From NCBI GenBank assembly GCA_029210565.1, contig JARGFQ010000005.1, forward strand, positions 163,045-227,044: DNA of 64,000 nucleotides, written 5' to 3'. The translations under genes and the position numbers were made by a program. The notes beneath the pieces were generated by a model, which worked only from the letters and a program-made list of their open reading frames with translations, did no database searches and was not told the DNA's origin. This DNA is from Bacteroidales bacterium. Lineage in GTDB: Bacteria; Bacteroidota; Bacteroidia; Bacteroidales; VadinHA17. Below are positions 33,353 to 42,522 of this stretch, piece after piece (the first letter of the stretch is position 1; every line of letters begins with the position of its first letter).

Positions 33353-36175
33353 ATGAAGATGAAAGCAAAACTGCCGATACTGACAATATTCCTCGCGGGG
33401 TGGAGCCTGGCTGCATCAGCGCAGGTGGTCACCGCTGATCCGGTCTTCCCGGTGGCCTCAGGCCCCGTGGTGATAACCTTTCATGCCGACAAGGGTGACA
33501 TGGGGCTGAAAGACTACACCGGAACAAGCAGGATCTATGCTCATACGGGTGTCATCACCGATCAAAGCACCAGTGGTTCAGACTGGAAGCATGTTGTGGC
33601 CGACTGGGGTGTATTTACTGCCAAGGCAAGGCTTGTTAAAGTCTCGGCCAATGTGTATACCCTGTCTATTTCGCCTTCCATAAGGGAGTTTTACGGTGTA
33701 CCGGAGAATGAAAAGATTCTGAAACTGGCCTTTGTCTTCAGGGATACGATGCCCTCACCCAATACAGCCACCGGCCGCGACGTCGGCGGGGCCGATATCT
33801 TCTATAATGTCAGCGAGGAGGCTGCCTTTGAGGTTCTGTTGTCGCAGCCTGACCAGTATACCTCGCTGGTTAATGCCGGTCAGGTAATACCCGTTCAGGC
33901 ATCTGCCTCGGCATGTGACTCAATCATACTGTACCAGAACGGAACGCAGCTTAAGAAAGTGACAGAAACAACACTGAATCATACGGTCACCGCCACAGGC
34001 TCCGGCAGCTTCAAGCTTCTGGCACGGGCATGGAAGGACAACGTCGCGAAAGCCGATTCTGCTTTCTATTTTATCCGTACTGCAACGGTTACCCAGGCGG
34101 TGCCGGCAGATCTGAAACCCGGGGTGAATATCACCGGAGACAACTCTGCCACTTTCCTTCTCTACGCACCCTATAAGAGCAATGTCTTCGTCATGGGCGA
34201 CTTCAACAACTGGGTACACAGCGGCGAGGGGTTCATGAAGAGGAGCCCCGACGGGAACTGGTACTGGCTGGAGGTGACGGGGCTCAACCCTGATCAGGAG
34301 TACGGGTTCCAGTACCTGATCGACGAGTTGCTGCGTGTGCCGGATCCCTACAGCACCAAGGTGCTGGATCCGTGGAACGACAAATGGATTGAGGAGACAA
34401 CATACCCTGATCTCAAACCTTATCCCGAAGGCCTTGCCGACAACCTTGTCTCTGTCTTTCAGACCAGGCCTCCGGAGTATGTGTGGAAAAACAACAGTTT
34501 TACGGCACCGGCTGGCGACACACTCATCATCTATGAGATGCTGGTGCGCGACTTCGTGGAGACGCATGATTTCAAGACCATACGTGATACACTGGATTAT
34601 TTCGTGAGGCTTGGCGTGAATGCCATCGAGCTGATGCCGGTGAACGAGTTTGAGGGCAACAGCAGCTGGGGTTATAACCCGGCCATGTATTTTGCGGTTG
34701 ACAAATATTACGGTCCTGCTGATGATCTCAGAGAGCTTGTTGATTCATGCCACAGCCGGGGCATAGCGGTGCTGATGGATATCGTTCTGAACCATGCCTA
34801 CGGCAGCAACCCGCTTGTCAGGATGTACTGGAACAGTACCACCAACCAACCTGCATCAAACAACCCGTGGTTCAACGTGGTGTCGCCCAATCCTGTCTTC
34901 TCATGGGGATACGATTTCAACCATCAGAGCAGTGATACCAAAGCATTTGTGGACAGCGTATGCCACTACTGGATTGATGAGTTCAGGGTTGACGGATTCA
35001 GGTTTGACTTTACGAAAGGCTTTACAAACACCCCGAGTGACGGATGGGCTTATGATGCATCGCGCATAGCAATCCTGAACCGGATCGGAAGCAAGATAAG
35101 GTCTTACAAGCCTGACGCCATACTGATACTGGAGCATTTTGCCGACAACAATGAGGAGAAGGAGCTGGCTGCCGGCGGGTTTTTGCTGTGGGGCAGTGCT
35201 AAGTTCCGTTACCAGGCTGCCTCAACAAGCCACACTGACTGGAATATGTCGATCTCGGAAGCATCATGGATAAACCGCGGGTGGAGTGTGCCGGGAATCG
35301 TCGATTACATGGAGAGTCACGACGAGGAGAGGATCATGTGGCTGAACCTCGACCAGGGCGAGGCTGTCGGCGGGTACAACATCAGGACCCTCGACATTGC
35401 CCTGAAGAGGATAAAGCTTACGGCCACCTTCTTCATGACGATACCCGGGCCGAAGATGCTGTGGCAGTTCCAGGAGCTGGGGTATGACTATGCCAAAAAC
35501 TACAATGATGATCCGCTTGGGCCGAAACCCATCAGGTGGGATTATTATAATGTTGCAGGGCGGAAGAACCTGTTTGACAACTTCGCAGCCCTGGCCGGAC
35601 TGAAGAAAAGTGAGCCTGCCTTCTCGTCTGACAACTTCAGCATCTACGAGTCGGGTGAGACCAAGAGGCTGAACATACAGCATTCAGACATGGATGTGGT
35701 TGTGCTCGGTAACTTCGATCTCTTTCCGCGAAGCATTGATCCCAACTTCACCCGTACGGGTACCTGGTACGAGTTCTTCCGCGGGACGGCCCTGGATGTC
35801 AGTGCCGCCAACCAGAACACGCCCATATCACTGCTGCAGGGAGAGTACAGACTCTACACTTCGAAGCGGGTCGACCGGCCGGCGTTCCTGACAGGCATCG
35901 AGAGCCAGTATGCGGATGATGCCGCAGGAGTTCTCTTTGATGTTTATCCGAATCCTTTCCGTGAAGTCACCGTGATTGAATTCAACGGCGACCATCAATA
36001 TCAACCGCATAAGGTGGAATTGATATCAGCCTCGGGCGCTGTGGTAAGGATGATCAATACACCTTCAGGCATCGATGAGGTTACGCTTGACGGGTCAGAC
36101 CTGGCATCAGGAATATACTACCTGAAGGTCACCTCGGGCAGGGCATCATCAGTGAAGCGCCTGGTCAGGTACTAG
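33353..36175 (+). CDS. Secreted GH13 alpha-amylase with T9SS C-terminal domain
   Basis: A 940-residue multi-domain amylase. Order: signal peptide (ends near LAASAQ); an N-terminal starch-associated beta domain (about 25-160); a linking Ig-like segment; a CBM48-like domain (about 255-345, FLLYAPYKSNVFVMGDFNNW); the GH13 barrel (about 380-800); and a type IX secretion sorting domain at the end (about 860-940, VYPNPFREVTVIEFNG ... GIYYLKVTSG). Catalytic residues are seen: nucleophile Asp552 (VDGFRFDFTKGF), acid/base Glu594 (LILEHF) and Asp657 (ESHDEERI). It should cut starch at the cell surface or outside. Confidence 0.92.
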   Translation: MKMKAKLPILTIFLAGWSLAASAQVVTADPVFPVASGPVVITFHADKGDMGLKDYTGTSRIYAHTGVITDQSTSGSDWKHVVADWGVFTAKARLVKVSANVYTLSISPSIREFYGVPENEKILKLAFVFRDTMPSPNTATGRDVGGADIFYNVSEEAAFEVLLSQPDQYTSLVNAGQVIPVQASASACDSIILYQNGTQLKKVTETTLNHTVTATGSGSFKLLARAWKDNVAKADSAFYFIRTATVTQAVPADLKPGVNITGDNSATFLLYAPYKSNVFVMGDFNNWVHSGEGFMKRSPDGNWYWLEVTGLNPDQEYGFQYLIDELLRVPDPYSTKVLDPWNDKWIEETTYPDLKPYPEGLADNLVSVFQTRPPEYVWKNNSFTAPAGDTLIIYEMLVRDFVETHDFKTIRDTLDYFVRLGVNAIELMPVNEFEGNSSWGYNPAMYFAVDKYYGPADDLRELVDSCHSRGIAVLMDIVLNHAYGSNPLVRMYWNSTTNQPASNNPWFNVVSPNPVFSWGYDFNHQSSDTKAFVDSVCHYWIDEFRVDGFRFDFTKGFTNTPSDGWAYDASRIAILNRIGSKIRSYKPDAILILEHFADNNEEKELAAGGFLLWGSAKFRYQAASTSHTDWNMSISEASWINRGWSVPGIVDYMESHDEERIMWLNLDQGEAVGGYNIRTLDIALKRIKLTATFFMTIPGPKMLWQFQELGYDYAKNYNDDPLGPKPIRWDYYNVAGRKNLFDNFAALAGLKKSEPAFSSDNFSIYESGETKRLNIQHSDMDVVVLGNFDLFPRSIDPNFTRTGTWYEFFRGTALDVSAANQNTPISLLQGEYRLYTSKRVDRPAFLTGIESQYADDAAGVLFDVYPNPFREVTVIEFNGDHQYQPHKVELISASGAVVRMINTPSGIDEVTLDGSDLASGIYYLKVTSGRASSVKRLVRY

Positions 36176-36261
36176 CGAGGTCTGAAGGTCTCAGGTCTCA
36201 GGGTCTGAAGGTCTCAGGTCTCAAGGTCTCAAGGTCTGAAAAAGGCAGCCGACCTTCAGAC
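36176..36261. repeat. Low-complexity GGTCT(GA/CA)A repeats after the amylase gene
   Basis: About 65 bases consist of tandem GGTCTCA/GGTCTGA-type units. The 11-mer GTCTGAAGGTC occurs at 36180-36190 and 36203-36213, and its reverse complement GACCTTCAGAC at 36251-36261. Related units recur upstream of the DUF6340 gene (55252-55334). It lies between the convergent amylase genes. Confidence 0.65.
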
Positions 36262-36284
36262 GTCAAACCTTCCGACATCAGACC

Positions 36285-36313
36285 AAAAAACCGGACACAG
36301 AATACGGTTTTTT
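36285..36313. terminator. Bidirectional terminator between convergent amylase operons
   Basis: AAAAAACCG (36285-36293) and CGGTTTTTT (36305-36313) form a hairpin with T runs in both directions. It separates the secreted amylase (+) from the lipoprotein amylase (-). Confidence 0.75.
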
Positions 36314-36334
36314 GCTAGTAATCAACCTTCATAA

Positions 36335-37705
36335 TCACTTAACGAGCACCAAATAGCCCCACGGCTCCAGCTGCATCTTGCGGCCTCGTGCTATTTCAAC
36401 TTCTGTCTCCGTGAACAGGTCGGTGTAGGTGCCGGAGGTTTCACCGTCCTTCAGTGCTACTGTCAGCGGACTTTTGCTGAGGTTGAGGATTACGAGCACC
36501 TCACTATCATCTTTCACCCTTTTATAGGCATATACCCTCTTCTGGTTAGTCTTCAGGGTGACGAATGAGCCGCCCTCGGTGCCGTGGCGCAGGGCAGGGT
36601 GGGAGGTACGCAGGTGCACCAGCTTCGTATAGAAGGGGCGCAGCTCCGAATCTTTCCACTCTATCGGGTCACGAACGAAGAACTCGAGCCTCTTGTCAAG
36701 GTCAGCTTCCTGTCCGTTGTAGAGAAGAGGCACGCCGGGCACTGTGAAGAGATTGGCGGCAAAGGCCTTCTGCGCATCGCCAAGCTTCTCGTCTATGGTG
36801 CCGTTCCACGAGTTCTCGTCGTGGTTGGTCATGAACCGCAGCCTGTATGACTCCGGGTCATAACGCTTCAGCTCATACTGCATCATGCTGTCGAGAGCCA
36901 TGGGATGACGCTCGCCGGCAGCCACGGCATTCATGAGGTGATGGTGTGCCCAGGCGTAGTTCATGTCAAAGGCGCGCTCAAGAAGGTAGGAGTGATCTTC
37001 ATCCTCGGCCAGCATGAGAACAGGTTTGACGGCATTGAGCTCGGTGGTGGCCCTGTACCAGAACTCCTCAGGCACCAGCCCGGGGAAGTCGCACCTGTAA
37101 CCGTCAACACCGACATCTTCCACCCAGTATTTCATGGCACCCACCATGTAATCCCACAGCGGCTCTGCCGTATAGTCGAACTGAATGACATCGGTCCAGT
37201 CAAAGGGTGAGATGAAATTGCCCAGCGAATCTTTTGCATACCATTCAGGAAACTCTGTTGCCAGCGGATTGTCCCAGGAGGAGTGGTTACCCACCCAGTC
37301 GAGGATCACGTGGAAGCCCATGGAGTGGGCAGTGTCAACAAATGCCCTGAAGTCATCAATGGTACCGAACTCCGGGTTGATGCCCTTGTAATCGCTGATG
37401 GAGTAGTAGCTGCCGAGTTCGCCCTTCCTGTTCACCTCGCCTATGGGATAGATAGGCATAAACCATAGAACGTTAACTCCCAGCTCCTTCAGCTCAGGAA
37501 GCTTCTCCTGCACGCCGGCAAAGGTTCCCTCGTCGGAGAACTGCCGGGTGTTGATCTCATACAGGACCATGTTTCGGGTCCAGTCGGCATGAACGACGGA
37601 TGTCTTCAGCGGCTCTATTACTGCAGCCGCCTTTGGCCGGCATGCTATCGCCACGGCGGCTATGCCGATGATCAGAATTGCAATCTTAAGAATTTGTTCC
37701 TTCAT
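36335..37705 (-). CDS. GH13 alpha-amylase lipoprotein
   Basis: A 456-residue GH13 enzyme. Its N-terminus is a lipoprotein signal with lipobox AIAC (Cys22), so it is membrane-anchored, periplasmic or on the surface. The barrel is compact: VNVLWFMPIYPIGE, FHVILDWVGNHSSWD (region I), GVDGYRCDFPG with the nucleophile Asp, VLMLAEDEDHSYL with the acid/base Glu, and FMTNHDENSW with the third Asp. A C-terminal beta domain ends the protein. It lacks a CBM or sorting domain. It is the last gene of the importer/phosphorylase operon, seven bases after the SusA-like gene. Confidence 0.92.
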   Translation of the reverse strand: MKEQILKIAILIIGIAAVAIACRPKAAAVIEPLKTSVVHADWTRNMVLYEINTRQFSDEGTFAGVQEKLPELKELGVNVLWFMPIYPIGEVNRKGELGSYYSISDYKGINPEFGTIDDFRAFVDTAHSMGFHVILDWVGNHSSWDNPLATEFPEWYAKDSLGNFISPFDWTDVIQFDYTAEPLWDYMVGAMKYWVEDVGVDGYRCDFPGLVPEEFWYRATTELNAVKPVLMLAEDEDHSYLLERAFDMNYAWAHHHLMNAVAAGERHPMALDSMMQYELKRYDPESYRLRFMTNHDENSWNGTIDEKLGDAQKAFAANLFTVPGVPLLYNGQEADLDKRLEFFVRDPIEWKDSELRPFYTKLVHLRTSHPALRHGTEGGSFVTLKTNQKRVYAYKRVKDDSEVLVILNLSKSPLTVALKDGETSGTYTDLFTETEVEIARGRKMQLEPWGYLVLVK

Positions 37706-37712
37706 AATCGGG

Positions 37713-39554
37713 TTATTTTAGTTCAATTATCATTGCAGTTTGAGGTTCTATTTTAATTGAAGAGAGGTCGTCAACAGTCTGGCCGGTGATCACGTCAACG
37801 CCACGGGTAAAGCCTTTCATCGACTCGATGTATTTTCCCTTACTAACGGTTTTGCTCTCCTTCTCATTGGTGTTGAGGATGACCATAACGCTCTCATCGT
37901 CATTATATCTGAAGAAAACGTAAATGCCATCCTGAGGGATATAGTGCTTCATCCTGCCGGTGTGTATCACCTCCTTCTGTTTCCTCCAGTTGAGGAGGTT
38001 ACGTGTGAAGTCGAGGGCCTCCTTCTCGGTCCCGGTCAGGTTTTTCCCGGCAACGACATTTTTCTCATGATCAGCCCATCCGCCGGGGAACTCTTCCCTG
38101 AGGTATCCGTCGCCCCTGCTCTTGTCTCCCTCCATCACTATCTCGGTACCGTAATATATCTGGGGTATCCCCCTTGTGGTCATGATAAATGAGAGTCCCA
38201 GCTTGTAAGCTTCAAGGCTCTTGCCTGTCTGGGTATAGAAGCGTGTCATATCATGATTGTCGAGGAAGATCACATTCCGTAGCGGCTCCGGGTAGAGGAA
38301 GTCCTGTGACAGCACATCATAGAGCATTGAGAGTCCTTCGGTGGGGTTGTCATTGCCCTCGAAGGCCCTGTGGGTAGCGAAGCATACCGGGAAGTCAGTC
38401 ACGGAGGGGAGGTATGAGCGGTAGCCGTCGCTGTTATTCTTGTTCAGGGCCCAGTATGCTATCTGTGCCGGGCTGTCATACCATACTTCGCCGACGATAA
38501 AGAAGCCAGGAAACTCCTCTTCCACCCGTTTTGCCCACCGTGCCATCATCTCAGGTTCGGGGTAGGGGTAGGTGTCCATCCTGATGCCGTCGAGGTCGCT
38601 GTAGGCTATCCACCAGAGGCTGGTCTGGATAAGGTAAGTTTCGACCAGAGGGTTGCTCTGGTTCAGGTCGGGCATGGTCTTGTCAAACCATCCCTTTTCC
38701 ATCAGCATGATGTCACTTCCGGCAGCATAGGGGTCCATGTATGTCGAGGCCCTGTAGTTGGTGCGGGTGAATTTTTCGAACTGGTGTATCCAGTCGTTTG
38801 AAGGTAGGTCTTTCATCCACCAGTGAAATGAACCGATATGGTTGAAGATCATGTCCATCACTACCTTCATTCCCTTTTTGTGGGCCTCGGAGACCAGCTG
38901 TCTGAACTCATCATTGCTGCCGTAGCGCGGGTCTGAACGATAGAAGTCGGTTGTGGAGTATCCATGGTATGAATAGCGCTCCTGGTTATTCTCGAGGAAC
39001 GGGTTGAGCCATATTCCGGTAACCCCGAGACCATGAAGATAGTTGAGATGATCTGAGATACCCTTCAGGTCGCCGCCGTGTCTTCCGCCGGGATGGCTTC
39101 GGTTGAGATGCTCGGTCATGCCGGGGACGTTGTCATTGGAGGGGTCGCCGTTGGCAAAGCGGTCGGGCATGAGCAGGTAGATGACATCTGAGCTGTTGAA
39201 CCCTCTTGCCGGTCCGGAAGGTCTGGCACTGAGAGGGTAATCATGTGTCATACTCTTCTTGCCGTTGATGAAAGTGAGCCTGACTGTGCCCGGAAGGGCT
39301 TCGCTGCTGATATTCAGGTTCACGAAGAGGTAGTTGGGATTTTCAGTACGAACAAGGGTCTTCACCTCAACGCCCGGGTAGTCTGTCTTCACATGCCAGT
39401 CGCCGATGCCCTTGCCGTATACCATCAGCTGCAGGGCGCCGTCATGCATGCCTGTGAACCATGACGGAGGGTCAATGCGCTCTATCAACTGTCCTTTAAG
39501 TTGCAGCAGTGAGAGCAGCAGCAGTGCCGTAACGGATAATTTCAGTCTGTTCAT
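37713..39554 (-). CDS. susA: Periplasmic neopullulanase/cyclomaltodextrinase (SusA-like)
   Basis: A 613-residue GH13 enzyme. The signal peptide ends near LLQLKGQ. An N-terminal beta domain (about 22-115, typical of cyclomaltodextrinases and neopullulanases) precedes the barrel: VTGIWLNPFLENN, MKVVMDMIFNHIGS, LDGIRMDTYPYPEP (nucleophile Asp), FFIVGEVWYDS (Glu) and VIFLDNHDMTRF (Asp). By analogy with SusA it trims imported maltodextrins in the periplasm to maltose and short oligomers. Its ATG overlaps the stop of the GH65 gene (ATGA at 39551-39554), so the two are translationally coupled. Confidence 0.93.
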   Translation of the reverse strand: MNRLKLSVTALLLLSLLQLKGQLIERIDPPSWFTGMHDGALQLMVYGKGIGDWHVKTDYPGVEVKTLVRTENPNYLFVNLNISSEALPGTVRLTFINGKKSMTHDYPLSARPSGPARGFNSSDVIYLLMPDRFANGDPSNDNVPGMTEHLNRSHPGGRHGGDLKGISDHLNYLHGLGVTGIWLNPFLENNQERYSYHGYSTTDFYRSDPRYGSNDEFRQLVSEAHKKGMKVVMDMIFNHIGSFHWWMKDLPSNDWIHQFEKFTRTNYRASTYMDPYAAGSDIMLMEKGWFDKTMPDLNQSNPLVETYLIQTSLWWIAYSDLDGIRMDTYPYPEPEMMARWAKRVEEEFPGFFIVGEVWYDSPAQIAYWALNKNNSDGYRSYLPSVTDFPVCFATHRAFEGNDNPTEGLSMLYDVLSQDFLYPEPLRNVIFLDNHDMTRFYTQTGKSLEAYKLGLSFIMTTRGIPQIYYGTEIVMEGDKSRGDGYLREEFPGGWADHEKNVVAGKNLTGTEKEALDFTRNLLNWRKQKEVIHTGRMKHYIPQDGIYVFFRYNDDESVMVILNTNEKESKTVSKGKYIESMKGFTRGVDVITGQTVDDLSSIKIEPQTAMIIELK

Positions 39555-41866
39555 GATCTCTCGAATTTCTTTGCCTCCCCGGGAGCTGTCTCCGTCCTGT
39601 CGCCGTACACAGACAGAGGGATTACAGTATCCGACAGGTTAATCACCGTGACGGATGAGCTGTTGACCTCCACCCTGAGAGGGTTATTTCTGTACCTGAT
39701 AATAAATGAATATGAGTCCCATGCATCAGGGATTACCGGGTTGAAGCATACCCTGTCACTGCAGACCCTCATTCCGCCGAAGCCTTCAACGATGGCGAGC
39801 CATGTCCCGGCCATGCTGGTAATATGCAGTCCGTCCTTCACCTCCCTGTTATAGTCGTCAAGATCGAGCCTGGCAGTGCGGAGGTAAAGTTTATAGGCTC
39901 TGTCGGTATCATGGAGTCTTGCGGCGAGTACCGAGTGGATGCTTGCCGAGAGGGATGACTCATGCACGCACCTGGGTTCGTAGAAGTCGAAGTTGCGTTT
40001 TATGGTCTCCTCATCAAATTCATCCTCGAAGAAGTAAATTCCCTGGAGTACGTCAGCCTGTTTGATGAAGACTGATCGCAGGATGCGGTCCCACGACCAG
40101 TGTTGGTTCAGGGGTCTCTCTGTCGGGTCAAGGTCATCAACGGTCTGCTGCACCTTGTCCATGAATCCGTCCTGCTGCAGGAAGATACCCAGGTCATAGT
40201 GTACCGGGAGGTAGATGTTGTTGATGATCTCGAGCCAGAGGTTAAGCTCACACTCGGGGTCAAGGCCTGTACGCGCAAGAACGGAGTTGTATTCTATGAT
40301 GCTTTCGCTCCGGAGCCAGGAGAGTGAATCGACGGTATAGCGCAGTGTCCACCGTGCGAGGGTGTTTGTGTACCAGTTGTTGTTGACGTTGTTCTCGTAC
40401 TCATTGGGACCGGTGACGCCGAGGATGACATACTGGTTCTTCTCCTGCGACCAGTTGCAGCGGCGCGCCCAAAACCGCGAGATCGCGATGAGCACCTCCA
40501 GCCCGTATTCCGCCAGGTAATCCTGGTCGCAGGTATGCCGTATATAGTTAAAGATGGCATATGCAATGGCACCGTTGCGGTGGATCTCCTCGAATGTGAT
40601 CTCCCACTCGTTGTGGCACTCCTCACCGTTCATGGTTACCATGGGATAGAGGGCGGCTCCTCCCCCGAGGCCGAGTTTTTGGGCGTTCTCTATGGCCTTC
40701 TGGAGGTGTTTATACCTGTACAGCAGCAGGTTACGTGCGACATGCGTATCTGCAGTACTGAGATAGAAGGGGAAGACAAAGGCTTCGGTATCCCAGTAGG
40801 TGCTGCCGCCGTATTTTTCGCCGGTGAAACCCTTGGGCCCGATGTTGAGACGGGGGTCTTCACCTGTATAGGTCTGGTTTAGCTGGAAGATATTGAACCT
40901 TATACCCTGCTGGGCGGCGATGTCACCCTTTATCACTATGTCACCATGTTCCCACTTCTTCTCCCAGGCGTCCGTGTGCGCTTTGAGCATTGCTTCAAAC
41001 CCTTTTTCTGCTGCCCCGGCGGCTGAGGCCATAGCCTTCGCTGCGAGACCTTCGACGGGGTGGTTGAATGAGGAGAGGACGGCGACATATTTGCATACTT
41101 CGATAGTATCGCCGTCTGAATATTCTGTTGTGAAGATGGCGCCAGCCGTCAATGCGGTCTTGTCCATGACTGTCGCGTCTACGGCCGGTTTGCCGTTGAC
41201 TGTGAAGCTGTTCTGCATGGCTGTAGCTACCGTGAAGGCGGTCTTGCGTGTACGTGCCGTGACCACGGCCTTCTTGCCGTCAGTCTCTGCCGACTCGTTC
41301 TCCCAGAACTTTTCTTCATAGTTGGCATCTTCATTATGAACGTTGGCATTGAGCCGGGGTGTTATCACTGCCGTGCCGTTGCCGCCGGAGAGGCGCATTG
41401 TGTATTTTATTGCTGCCCGCTCGGGTTCACTCATAGAGAGGAAGCGCAAGGCGGTCACCTCTGCCACCCTTCCCGAGGGCATCACTGCGGTAAAAGTGCG
41501 GGTCAGCACTCCCCGTCTCATGTCGAGCTCACGGCAAAAGGATCTCACCTCGCAGGTTGCCAGGTCGAGCTCTTCACCGTCGACATTGACCCTGATGCCC
41601 GTCCATGACGGTGCATTGGGTACTTTGGCAAAATATTCAGGATAACCGTTTTTCCACCATCCGACCATTGTCTTGTCAGGGTAGTAGATACCTGCCACGT
41701 ACGTTCCCTGCAGAGTGTCTCCGGAGTATGTCTCTTCGAAATTGGCCCTCTGTCCCATCATACCGTTACCCAGGGCAAAGATGCTCTCCGAGTCGCGTCC
41801 CCTCTCAGGTTCAAATTGTGTCTCGATGATCTTCCAATCATCGGGTTGAAATCGTGAATCCGTCAT
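39551..41866 (-). CDS. GH65 maltose phosphorylase
   Basis: A 771-residue GH65 inverting phosphorylase without signal peptide, therefore cytoplasmic. It should convert maltose plus phosphate into glucose and beta-glucose-1-phosphate. The N-terminal beta-sandwich starts WKIIETQFEPERGRDSESIFALGNGMMGQR. The (alpha/alpha)6 barrel has KYGGSTYWDTEAFVFPFYL and YVILGVTGPNEYENNVNNNWYTN with the general acid Glu489. Kojibiose or trehalose phosphorylase are alternatives within GH65, but the adjacent beta-phosphoglucomutase, amylases and sugar importer favour maltose. Seven bases separate it from pgmB. Confidence 0.9.
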   Translation of the reverse strand: MTDSRFQPDDWKIIETQFEPERGRDSESIFALGNGMMGQRANFEETYSGDTLQGTYVAGIYYPDKTMVGWWKNGYPEYFAKVPNAPSWTGIRVNVDGEELDLATCEVRSFCRELDMRRGVLTRTFTAVMPSGRVAEVTALRFLSMSEPERAAIKYTMRLSGGNGTAVITPRLNANVHNEDANYEEKFWENESAETDGKKAVVTARTRKTAFTVATAMQNSFTVNGKPAVDATVMDKTALTAGAIFTTEYSDGDTIEVCKYVAVLSSFNHPVEGLAAKAMASAAGAAEKGFEAMLKAHTDAWEKKWEHGDIVIKGDIAAQQGIRFNIFQLNQTYTGEDPRLNIGPKGFTGEKYGGSTYWDTEAFVFPFYLSTADTHVARNLLLYRYKHLQKAIENAQKLGLGGGAALYPMVTMNGEECHNEWEITFEEIHRNGAIAYAIFNYIRHTCDQDYLAEYGLEVLIAISRFWARRCNWSQEKNQYVILGVTGPNEYENNVNNNWYTNTLARWTLRYTVDSLSWLRSESIIEYNSVLARTGLDPECELNLWLEIINNIYLPVHYDLGIFLQQDGFMDKVQQTVDDLDPTERPLNQHWSWDRILRSVFIKQADVLQGIYFFEDEFDEETIKRNFDFYEPRCVHESSLSASIHSVLAARLHDTDRAYKLYLRTARLDLDDYNREVKDGLHITSMAGTWLAIVEGFGGMRVCSDRVCFNPVIPDAWDSYSFIIRYRNNPLRVEVNSSSVTVINLSDTVIPLSVYGDRTETAPGEAKKFERS

Positions 41867-41872
41867 TACACT

Positions 41873-42520
41873 CTATAGGTTTCTCAATTGTCTTATAGTT
41901 ATATTTTTCAGGTTGGGGATGACCAGGTCGGCTCGGCCCAGCAGTTCAGGGCTGCCGACACCCACGCTCTTCATTCCGCCAGCTATGGATGCCTCTATCC
42001 CTGCCTGCGCATCTTCGAACACGATGCAGCAGGATGGAGGCAGGTTCATCTCTTCTGCGCCCCTGAGGAACACCTCAGGATCAGGCTTGGCATTATGTAT
42101 CTTGTTGCCGTCGACTATCGCGTCAAACATATCCCGGAGCGCTATCCGGTCGAGGATTGTTCCTGCATTCCTGCTTGCCGACCCGATGGCTGTCAGGATT
42201 CCGGCTTTTCTGAGTGATTTGAGTAGCCTGACGCTTCCGGGGAGGATCTCATCGGGAGTCATTCCCGAGATAAATTCGACATACCAGCCGTTCTTGCGGG
42301 CAGCCAGCACCTCTTTCTCCTTTTCGCTCACGGTCACGCCTCCTGTTCTGAGGAGGATTTCCAGGGAGGTCATCCGGCTAACCCCCTTGAGGGCCTCGTT
42401 GTCTTCGATGGTGAATTCAAATCCCAGCTCCTTTGCCAGGCGTCTCCATGCCATGAAGTGATATTTTGCAGTGTCAACAATGACACCGTCGAGATCGAAT
42501 ATGCATCCTCTGAGGTCCAT
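41873..42520 (-). CDS. pgmB: Beta-phosphoglucomutase
   Basis: A 215-residue HAD-superfamily enzyme that converts beta-glucose-1-phosphate into glucose-6-phosphate. I start at ATG 42520, two bases after the importer stop; the longer frame to 42775 lies inside the importer gene in another frame. Motif I is CIFDLDGVIVDTAKYH with the phosphorylated Asp, followed by the cap domain, GSASRN (motif II), and KPDPEVFLRGAEEM plus VFEDAQAGIEAS (motifs III and IV). It directly precedes the maltose phosphorylase that makes its substrate. Confidence 0.94.
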   Translation of the reverse strand: MDLRGCIFDLDGVIVDTAKYHFMAWRRLAKELGFEFTIEDNEALKGVSRMTSLEILLRTGGVTVSEKEKEVLAARKNGWYVEFISGMTPDEILPGSVRLLKSLRKAGILTAIGSASRNAGTILDRIALRDMFDAIVDGNKIHNAKPDPEVFLRGAEEMNLPPSCCIVFEDAQAGIEASIAGGMKSVGVGSPELLGRADLVIPNLKNITIRQLRNL

Positions 42521-42522
42521 GG

